This document shows, piece by piece, positions 1 through 5,762 of a stretch of 10,180 nucleotides of DNA (its first letter is position 1; every line of letters starts with the position of its first letter). The DNA lies in the NCBI GenBank assembly GCA_013139935.1, contig WSZX01000246.1, positions 1 to 10,180 on the forward strand, read 5' to 3'. The DNA comes from Ardenticatenales bacterium (GTDB lineage Bacteria; Chloroflexota; Anaerolineae; Promineifilales; UBA4811). The notes below the pieces were generated by a model. That model had not been told where the DNA came from. It saw nothing but the letters and a program-made list of their open reading frames with translations, and did no database searches. A program made the position numbers and the translations under genes.

Positions 1-2
1 AG

Positions 3-614
3 GCCCGCTTGAGGTCCGAAGCCAAGGCCTCGGGCGAACTGATCACCCTATTCGGTGGCAAGGGCGGGGTGGGCACCACTACACTGGCACCGAACCTGGC
101 GTTGGCGCTTCGCAAGGTCTCGCAGGACAGCATCGTCTTTCTCGACTGGCAGAGGCCGCTGGGAGACATCGCCCCATTCCTGAATCTGCGCATGACCGGT
201 ACGCTGGATGGGCTGCTAGCCCAGATCGAGGAACTCGACGAGGGCGGACTTGCCTCGGCTCTGAGGGAATGGACGCCGGGAGTGGAGATCTTGACGGGAG
301 CCACAGAGCACAAATCCGGCAGCCGGATGAACCAGAAGAGTTTCGATCAGATCACGTCGCTCGCCATCGGCAAGGCGCGGTATGTTCTGGTGGACATGGG
401 CACCTTCCCGCCATGGGAATATCCCAAACAGGTGGTCGAGCAGGGCATCAGTCTGCTCCTACTTGATCCTGATCGGGTCTCCATCCGGCCGGCTGCACGG
501 GCCAGGGGAGGCATGACCGAGCCCAAACTCGATTTCTGGTTCGTCTTGAACCGGTCCGGCATGCCGGGCGGGGCTCGCCGGACCAGGTTGAACAGCACCT
601 GCAAACCCCGCTGA
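3..614 (+). CDS. CpaE/TadZ-like MinD/ParA-family ATPase, 5'-partial and frameshifted
   Basis: This is the ATPase domain of a CpaE/TadZ-like protein of the ParA/MinD superfamily. Such proteins usually mark the pole or help place Tad/Flp pilus machinery. The frame is open to the window edge, so the true start, and probably an N-terminal receiver or linker, lies to the left; a TTG at 9 is the first visible possible start but has no convincing ribosome site. The deviant Walker A reads GGKGGVGTTT: the first signature Lys is present and the second is replaced by Thr, as is common in CpaE/TadZ. It is followed by FLDWQRPLGD (Walker A' region) and YVLVDMG (Walker B region). The reading stays family-like up to VLNRSGMPGG (about codon 190 from the edge) and then becomes a short Arg-rich nonsense tail ending at 614. 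The family-like continuation is found in another frame from 572. The ATPase call is secure; pilus involvement is inference, since no tad gene is in the window. Confidence 0.8.
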   Translation, partial: ARLRSEAKASGELITLFGGKGGVGTTTLAPNLALALRKVSQDSIVFLDWQRPLGDIAPFLNLRMTGTLDGLLAQIEELDEGGLASALREWTPGVEILTGATEHKSGSRMNQKSFDQITSLAIGKARYVLVDMGTFPPWEYPKQVVEQGISLLLLDPDRVSIRPAARARGGMTEPKLDFWFVLNRSGMPGGARRTRLNSTCKPR

Positions 615-982
615 AAGCGGTGCTGCCGGACGTGGGCGCCCGGACAATCCGTGCCCTGAATCCAGGGCGAGCCTTGTACGAGATCAGCCCGGAATCAACC
701 TATTCCCGCGCCGTGGAGGGGATCGCCCACCAGATACACAAGGCTCTATCCCGACCGCAGCTCCCTGCGAGTGCGCGAACCGCGCCAATCCAGGAACGGC
801 CGCTATTCGCTCTCGTCCAGCCCCAGCCGCCGTATCCGTTCTGCCAACTGGTCCACTACCCGGGCCTCTTCGGCTGCTGCCGATGCGGCGTCAACACCGA
901 GATCCACAGCCGCCATCTGCCAGCGCGCCTCGGCCATGTCCAGGCGGCGCTGAATGCCGTCAGCAAGCTCGCCGATAGCTGA
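572..982 (+). pseudogene. Out-of-frame 3' portion of the CpaE-like ATPase
   Basis: This stretch encodes the expected C-terminal part of the ATPase in the frame one base back from the preceding piece. It reads SPDQVEQHLQTPLKAVLPD, then VGARTIRALNPGRALYEI and SRAVEGIAHQIHKAL. That matches the usual CpaE ending, in which a partner helix is followed by 'N.G.P' and a closing helix. Adding one G to the G4 run at 570-573 would join the two pieces without a gap. Family-like sequence ends near 755. The remaining open frame to the TGA at 980-982 is Pro/Arg/Cys-rich and lies antisense to the PspA-like gene, so the original stop may also be lost, or the tail may be read-through. It could be a real frameshift mutation, a homopolymer sequencing or assembly error, or (less likely) programmed frameshifting. 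Confidence 0.65.
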
Positions 983-1483
983 TTCCTTGCCAAGTTGGGC
1001 CAAGCCGGCCAAGGTGAGTTCAACATTCTCTATCAGCTCACCCGCTCGAATGACCGCCAGCAGGCTCTCCACAGCCGGCCGCTCCCCTCGCATCAGTTCC
1101 AGCCGCTCTCTGGTCTCTTGCCGGCCGGCCAACAACAGCTGATAGTCTGCCTGTCCATGGGCGATCTGCGCCCGGGTCGTGGCGACCAGCCCCCGCTTGA
1201 CATCCAGTTCCATGTGCAAGAGCCGCGCCATTTCCTGATCGCCAGCAAGAACCAGTTCGTCGACCCTACTGTACAGGAGACGCGCTTCATCCTCATGCCG
1301 GGCCAGCCGCCGCTTGTTGGCCTCGATCCCAGAGTACATTCGCGCAGCGGAATCCTCGATCTGAAGCCGGTATGCTTCCACGTCCCTCACGTACCGGTCG
1401 TACAGGGCCAACGAGTGGGCGTTCAACGCCCGGTCGACAATCGCATGAAGCGTTTGATTGATCTTTTCCCACAATCCTGTCAT
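803..1483 (-). CDS. PspA/IM30-like coiled-coil protein
   Basis: This 226-residue protein is almost wholly helical and charged, with no signal peptide or hydrophobic membrane segment. It opens with an amphipathic helix (GLWEKINQTLHAIVDRAL), followed by the pattern 'ALYDRYVRDVEAYRLQIEDS' and long heptad-like stretches. This matches PspA/IM30 (Vipp1, ESCRT-III-related) proteins in length and architecture: N-terminal membrane-binding helix, central coiled coil (about residues 30-150) and a C-terminal helical part. Known members coat and protect the cytoplasmic membrane under stress and form oligomeric rods or rings. The ATG at 1483 is supported by a purine-rich ribosome site (GGGAGAGG) about 5-6 nt upstream. 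The last 180 bp overlap, antisense, the tail frame of the broken CpaE-like gene. An inverted-repeat element lies 44 bp upstream of the start. The family assignment rests on pattern; overall similarity to classical PspA is modest. Confidence 0.7.
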   Translation of the reverse strand: MTGLWEKINQTLHAIVDRALNAHSLALYDRYVRDVEAYRLQIEDSAARMYSGIEANKRRLARHEDEARLLYSRVDELVLAGDQEMARLLHMELDVKRGLVATTRAQIAHGQADYQLLLAGRQETRERLELMRGERPAVESLLAVIRAGELIENVELTLAGLAQLGKESAIGELADGIQRRLDMAEARWQMAAVDLGVDAASAAAEEARVVDQLAERIRRLGLDESE

Positions 1484-1527
1484 CCCGGCCTCTCCCTATC
1501 CCAGTCCCCAATCTACAGGTGATTATC

Positions 1528-1644
1528 GAGAGTGTAGAAAACAAGCGAGGTGCTTTCTCCTCTCCAGTTCCGCTGCTGCACACACTTGCGCCTGCGGGCA
1601 GTGCAGGTGAGGAGAGGAGGCGCAGCCCGTTTTTCAACACCCTC
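1528..1644 (-). mobile_element. MITE-like element, copy 1 (117 bp)
   Basis: This short non-coding element has imperfect terminal inverted repeats of 14 bp: GAGAGTGTAGAAAA at 1528-1541 and, read on the minus strand from 1644, GAGGGTGTTGAAAA (12 of 14 identical). It is flanked immediately by ATTATC (1522-1527) and ATTATA (1645-1650), a possible target-site duplication with one change. A diverged copy lies at 10001-10103 in the opposite orientation. The two share a perfect 16-nt core (GTGTGCAGCAGCGGAA; here 1568-1583 on the minus strand) and matching ends, with an internal length difference of roughly 14 nt. No transposase is encoded. A MITE or relic of an insertion sequence fits best; a conserved regulatory module is the alternative. 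Confidence 0.55.
1557..1619. repeat. Inverted repeat inside element copy 1
   Basis: A perfect 9-bp inverted repeat (CTCCTCTCC at 1557-1565, GGAGAGGAG at 1611-1619) encloses a second 6-bp one (CTGCAC at 1576-1581, GTGCAG at 1601-1606). The RNA could fold into a long bulged hairpin. Five T residues follow at 1630-1634 on the plus strand, and on the minus strand a TTTT lies about 15 nt past the stem. The stem lies between the methyltransferase stop and the PspA-like start, so it could act as a weak terminator for the methyltransferase. The pairing is not kept in the second element copy, so a conserved role is doubtful. Confidence 0.3.
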
Positions 1645-1701
1645 ATTATACCTCTGTTTGGAGAACTCTGATTGACAATAGGCTGACCGCCAACCGCTTG
1701 C

Positions 1702-2304
1702 CTACTCATGCTCCACCACCAACCAGGCATTCAACCTGTCATCCGGTATAGTGTGGATCGAGACCTGTGCCCCCAAGGACCGGAACATCTGCGCGATGGC
1801 GGACGGAGAGAGAAAGTGGCTGCGCATCAACGCCAGCTTTTCCGCCAGCGCAATCAGCTTGACAGTCAGGGTTTCAATATTGGGCTCTTCCACCACCAGG
1901 CGCCCGCCAGGCGCCAGCACGCGGAGCAGTTCAGCGGCCGTCTGCTGCTGATCACAAACGTGATGAAAGGCGTCTACCATCAGAATCCGGTCAAAGCTGC
2001 CGGCCGAGAATGAGAGTCGTTCGGCGTGGGCGTTCGCCGGCTGGAGGCCATCTCTTCCCCTAGCCTGGCGGATCATGCCCAGAGAGGGATCCGCGAGGAC
2101 GACCTGGTTCACCAAACCGGTCATTCCACCCGAGACGCGACCGGTTCCGCCGCCAACGTCAAGCAGCCGATGGGAGGGTTCCAGACGCAGCAGCGTAAGG
2201 AGATGGGCCAGATTCACCTGGGTGATGACACGGTCGTAATGGGGGGCTATCAGACCAAAGTGATCCAACCTGGGCAACTTCAACAGTCGGCAATTCAAAC
2301 GCAT
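1702..2304 (-). CDS. Class I SAM-dependent methyltransferase (UbiE/type-11-like)
   Basis: This 200-residue protein has the Rossmann-fold order of class I methyltransferases. Motif I, LLDVGGGTGR (about residues 47-56), binds S-adenosylmethionine. The acidic motif II follows in 'VVLADPSLGMIRQAR', then the motif III region 'FDRILMVDAFHHV', and motif IV-like 'LLRVLAPGGRLVVEEPN'. The C-terminal part (about 150-200) resembles the small lid seen in UbiE/COQ5-type and methyltransf_11 proteins. It is soluble, with no signal peptide or membrane helix. The substrate cannot be read from the sequence; HHV and the acidic/proline pattern fit small-molecule methyltransferases (quinone, lipid or ring substrates). 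The ATG at 2304 has no Shine-Dalgarno sequence, but an extended -10 promoter lies exactly where a leaderless transcript would begin at that ATG. It diverges from the cyclase gene across a 386-bp spacer. Confidence 0.85.
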   Translation of the reverse strand: MRLNCRLLKLPRLDHFGLIAPHYDRVITQVNLAHLLTLLRLEPSHRLLDVGGGTGRVSGGMTGLVNQVVLADPSLGMIRQARGRDGLQPANAHAERLSFSAGSFDRILMVDAFHHVCDQQQTAAELLRVLAPGGRLVVEEPNIETLTVKLIALAEKLALMRSHFLSPSAIAQMFRSLGAQVSIHTIPDDRLNAWLVVEHE

Positions 2305-2310
2305 GGGCGA

Positions 2311-2339
2311 ATTGTATCAGCCGACGGGCAGACGCACAA
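2311..2339 (-). promoter_or_regulatory. Extended -10 promoter placed for a leaderless methyltransferase mRNA
   Basis: On the minus strand, TTGTGC (-35, 2334-2339) and TACAAT (-10, 2311-2316) are separated by 17 nt, and TGA just before the -10 gives the extended TGn motif. Only six bases (2305-2310) separate the -10 from the ATG at 2302-2304, so transcription would start at or beside the A of the start codon. This agrees with the absence of a ribosome site. Confidence 0.5.
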
Positions 2340-2554
2340 ACAGAGGGTGTCGAAACATCAAGACGCCGGTCTCTCACCAGTTGCGCGCTGCCATAGGAAA
2401 ACCAGGGGGGACAGAGTTTCGGACCCGTGATCAGACGCTCGGGCAGCAGCGCCGTGCCGTTGACTCGCCTCGGCGACCAGAGGAAAGAGAATCAGCCAAT
2501 GTGATGCTCCGCTCGGTCTGTCAGCGCATTCTTCCACACGCTCAGTGGACACCC

Positions 2555-2583
2555 TTGCCAAGAACCAGGGTTTGAAATATGAT
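2555..2583 (+). promoter_or_regulatory. Sigma-70-type promoter of the cyclase/STAND/TPR gene
   Basis: TTGCCA (2555-2560, five of six to TTGACA) and TATGAT (2578-2583, five of six to TATAAT) are spaced by exactly 17 nt. Transcription would begin near 2590, leaving a leader of about 100 nt before the ATG at 2691. The spacing and match are good; no activator site can be identified. Confidence 0.6.
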
Positions 2584-2690
2584 ATTGGCACAGCACATAG
2601 GCACGGTCGACTCGCTGAACTACATCTCCCAATACCGGAACCTGCCCCCGCGACCGCCGTGAGGTTTGTTGTCGAGTCTCGGGCCCAGAG

Positions 2691-5600
2691 ATGACAGAAC
2701 AAGACAGAATCGAGCAAGCCATTGCCGCGTTGGAAACCCAACGTGCCTCCCTGGGCGATGGGGTCGTGGAGACCTCAATAGCAGCTCTGCGGGCCAAGAT
2801 CGGTGCGGAAGCGGGCGAGAAACGGAGCCTACTCACGGTCCTATTTTCAGACATCTCTGGCTTTTCGGCCCTGTCCCGAGATCTGGACGCGGAGGATATG
2901 CAGGAGGTCATGGGTCAATTGTGGCGTGAGCTCGACCAGACCATAGTCAGCCACAACGGGCAGATCGACAAGCACATCGGCGACCGCGTAATGGCAGTAT
3001 GGGGGCTGGCGCAGCCCGGTGAAAACGACCCAGAGCAGGCGGTCCGGGCTGCATGGCAGATGCAGGCCAAAGTGGCCGCCCTGCGCGAGGAGCAGGGCAT
3101 TGCCCTCTCGATTCGGATTGGGGTGAACACTGGCCTCACGTCCGTGAGCCATATCGCCTCCACGGGCGAACTCAACATCATAGGCGATACAGTCAACCTG
3201 GCATCATCGCTTGAGGAGGCCGCGCCTACGGATAGGATACTCCTTTCCCAGTCAACCAACAGCCGGGTGCAAGGGCTGTTCGACGTGCAACGGCAACCGC
3301 CCTTGAGCGTCAAGGGCAAAGCCGAGCCGGTGCCAAGCTACCTGGTTCTGCGCCCTCGGACACGCGCATTCCAGATGACGAGCCGCGGCCTGGCGGGCAT
3401 CACTACCCGCACCGTCGGCCGCGACGCCGAGTTGGCGATGCTGCAGGGTTTCTACCAGCAGGCCGGGTCCGGAGCCGGCCTGCAGTGGGTGACGATCTGC
3501 GGCCCGGCGGGGATTGGAAAGAGCCGCCTGCTCGCCGACTTTCAGCAGTGGTCGCAAACCCTGCCCCACAAGCCGCGCTTCCTCATGGCGCGGGCCTGGC
3601 CCCAGACGGCCGAGAGCCCATACCACCTGCTCCGTAGCCTGTTGGCATCTCACTTTCAGATTGGTGACAGAGATCCTCTGACCGTGGCGCGCGCTAAGCT
3701 GATCGGCGGGCTGAGCGAGGTGTTGGGCGCCGGCCAAGGGGAAAGAGCGGCCGCCTATGTGGGCCAATTGATCGGTCTTGACTCCGGTCGATTCCGGCCG
3801 ATCGCCAATGGCAGACTGGACAGCGAACATATCGGGAGGGAGGCCAAGACGCTCCTGGAGCGCTATCTTGGCCGGCTTGCTGCCACGGCTCCGGCAGTGA
3901 TCCTGTTGGAGGATCTGCAGTGGGGGGATGAGCAGTCGATCAGGCTATTGTCCCACCTGTTTGCAGGCGGGCACCCCTGGCAAATGACGGTTGTGGGAGC
4001 GGCGCGCCCGGAGCTATGGGCGCGCAGGACACCCTGGGGAGCCTCCCCTCAACACCAGATGCTCGAACTGCAAGCGCTGCCGACCGAGGCAGCCACCGAG
4101 TTGGTGCGCGAACTCCTCCAAAAGATAGCCCGACCGCCCGCCTGGCTCATCCACCTACTGGTTGAGCGGACAGGCGGCAACCCCTACTTTACGGAGGAAC
4201 TGGTCAAACTGCTGATAGAGCGTGGAATGATCGAAACCGGACCGTCAACCTGGACGGTCCACCCAGACCAGCCTCTTGGACTGAGCGTGCCTGGTACAGT
4301 ACAAGGGGTGCTCCAGACGCGCCTCCAGCAACTGGATCAGCAGGACAGGGTGGTGCTCCAGCAGGCGGCCGTCGTTGGGCCTGTCTTCTGGGTAGGAGCC
4401 GTAAACCACATCAGCCAAGAAAAGGTACCCGCGGCGCGCTGGATCGAGTTGGAGCAGCGCGGCCTGATCTCTTGCCAGCCCACGTCTCAGTTGCCGGGGG
4501 AGGACGAGTACCATTTCCAGCATTCTCTGCTCCGAGACGTAGTCTACGAGTACACGCTGAAAAAGCAGCGGCAGCTCTTCCACCAGCGAGCGGCCGAATG
4601 GTTGGTCAGGGAGACCGACGCCGAACGTGCCGGCGAGTGGGCTGCTGTTATCGCCGCCCACTATGAGCAGGCACTCCAGTGGGACCCGGCGGCCGACTGG
4701 TACGAACAGGCCGGAAAGCGGGCCAGGGAGATGTACACGCTTGATGCGGCGAGCAGTTGCTTCCAACAAGCGCTGGATCTCTTGCGACCCCCATCGGGAA
4801 AGGGGCAGAAAGCCAGCGACGGAGCAAAGCGACGGCTAGGGCTCTACGAGGGACTGGGCGAAATGCTCCGCCTGGAGGCTCGCTTTCCAGAGTCAGCCAG
4901 AGCGTACATAGGTATGCTCGCGGCCGCAGAAGCGCTCGGGGATTCGGAATCAAGCGCGCGCGCCTGGAACCGGGCGTTCCGTAGCCTGGAGGACGCCAGG
5001 GCTGCAGTGGCCCTGGGCGGTCCGGGGAAGAATCTCGGCAGCCCAGAGGAGGAGAGACAGTTGGCAGCGCTCCAGTTGAACCTACGGGGGGCGATCTATG
5101 GGGTGTTGGGAAGCCGCGGCCGGGCCGACTCGTACATGCAAAGCACGCTGTCATTGCTCAGGGAACTGGACTCTCCGCTGAGTGCAGACCCCACCGCCGC
5201 CATCGAGCTATGCGAGCACGCGCTGGAAGTAGCCCGCGAGCTAGGAAACCTGGGCGGCGAGATGCTGTGCCTGACACGCTCAAGCCGGGCGAGAATCGAA
5301 CAGAAGGATTGGGACGCGGCTGTGGTCGATCTGTTGCGGGTGATTGAGCTCTCAGAGAAGGTAGAGTGGTTTGGCATCTCGCAGGCACACCGCCTGCTGG
5401 CCGAAGCGCTCCTGGCAAAGGGCAGGACGGCCGATGCGATGCGACCCGCCAGAAAGGCGATGGAATGTGCACGGGCGGTTGAGCATCAAGCCTTTGTTGG
5501 GCAGGCATGGTGTACCCTGGGCAGGGTAGCTGCCCAGTCCGGTGAACCCATTCTCATAGGGGACGATGCCCAAGAGGCCAGCGATTGCTTTGCCCGGAGC

Positions 5601-5762
5601 GTGGAGCTATTCAAACGATCGGGAGACAGAGGCGAACGCGGTAAGGCGCTGCTACAGTGGGCCCGGTACGAACTGGAACAGGGAGACCGCCAAAAGGGGA
5701 GAGCAATGCGCCAAAAGGCCAATCAGATTCTGGCCCAGTTGGGGATCAGGAACCTGCCCTAA
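2691..5762 (+). CDS. Class III adenylate cyclase-like / STAND ATPase / TPR protein
   Basis: This 1023-residue protein has three parts. Residues 1-45 are the short helix typical of this family. Residues 46-225 are a class III nucleotide cyclase domain with metal-binding Asp54 (LFSDISGF) and Asp98 (HIGDRVMAVWG), and Lys94 and Asp166, which select adenine, so ATP to cAMP would be the reaction. The transition-state motif 'N..xR' reads NLASSL: Asn169 is present, but Ser173 replaces the Arg. Residues 240-515 are a STAND/AAA-like ATPase with Walker A GPAGIGKS (271-278), Walker B VILLEDLQWGD (403-413), 'VVGAARPEL' and 'RTGGNPYFTEEL'. The rest is helical TPR-like repeats for protein contacts. The protein is soluble and cytoplasmic. 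The ATG follows a roughly 100-nt leader without a strong ribosome site; no other in-frame start lies near it. Its last 17 bp overlap the convergent kinase-like gene. Architecture is certain; cyclase activity is doubtful because of the missing Arg. Confidence 0.92.
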   Translation: MTEQDRIEQAIAALETQRASLGDGVVETSIAALRAKIGAEAGEKRSLLTVLFSDISGFSALSRDLDAEDMQEVMGQLWRELDQTIVSHNGQIDKHIGDRVMAVWGLAQPGENDPEQAVRAAWQMQAKVAALREEQGIALSIRIGVNTGLTSVSHIASTGELNIIGDTVNLASSLEEAAPTDRILLSQSTNSRVQGLFDVQRQPPLSVKGKAEPVPSYLVLRPRTRAFQMTSRGLAGITTRTVGRDAELAMLQGFYQQAGSGAGLQWVTICGPAGIGKSRLLADFQQWSQTLPHKPRFLMARAWPQTAESPYHLLRSLLASHFQIGDRDPLTVARAKLIGGLSEVLGAGQGERAAAYVGQLIGLDSGRFRPIANGRLDSEHIGREAKTLLERYLGRLAATAPAVILLEDLQWGDEQSIRLLSHLFAGGHPWQMTVVGAARPELWARRTPWGASPQHQMLELQALPTEAATELVRELLQKIARPPAWLIHLLVERTGGNPYFTEELVKLLIERGMIETGPSTWTVHPDQPLGLSVPGTVQGVLQTRLQQLDQQDRVVLQQAAVVGPVFWVGAVNHISQEKVPAARWIELEQRGLISCQPTSQLPGEDEYHFQHSLLRDVVYEYTLKKQRQLFHQRAAEWLVRETDAERAGEWAAVIAAHYEQALQWDPAADWYEQAGKRAREMYTLDAASSCFQQALDLLRPPSGKGQKASDGAKRRLGLYEGLGEMLRLEARFPESARAYIGMLAAAEALGDSESSARAWNRAFRSLEDARAAVALGGPGKNLGSPEEERQLAALQLNLRGAIYGVLGSRGRADSYMQSTLSLLRELDSPLSADPTAAIELCEHALEVARELGNLGGEMLCLTRSSRARIEQKDWDAAVVDLLRVIELSEKVEWFGISQAHRLLAEALLAKGRTADAMRPARKAMECARAVEHQAFVGQAWCTLGRVAAQSGEPILIGDDAQEASDCFARSVELFKRSGDRGERGKALLQWARYELEQGDRQKGRAMRQKANQILAQLGIRNLP

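Larger units (their letters stand above)
2305..2690. other. Divergent intergenic region between methyltransferase and cyclase
   Basis: No convincing gene lies in this 386-bp spacer; the frames that stay open here give Arg/Ser/Pro-rich translations without any recognisable motif. It contains the minus-strand methyltransferase promoter (2311-2339), the plus-strand cyclase promoter (2555-2583) and a roughly 100-nt untranslated leader ahead of the cyclase. A lone sequence at 2343-2355 (GAGGGTGTCGAAA) matches the terminal repeat of the MITE-like element at 12 of 13 positions, but no partner end is clear. The middle, about 2360-2550, shows nothing I can name. Confidence 0.6.

Noticed and set aside
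570..573. Programmed frameshifting at the G4 run of the left ATPase
   Set aside because: The run is short, no stimulatory hairpin or upstream ribosome-like site is evident, and CpaE-like proteins are not known for this. Mutation or sequence error is simpler.
1557..1619. Conserved structured RNA or terminator based on the nested inverted repeat
   Set aside because: The 9-bp stem is clear in element copy 1, but copy 2 has no pairing at the matching place and the T-runs are too far from the stem.
2358..2741. Minus-strand open frame of 127 codons across the intergenic spacer and cyclase start
   Set aside because: It runs over the cyclase promoter and start. Its composition is Arg/Ser/Cys-rich without motifs, and no ribosome site is evident.
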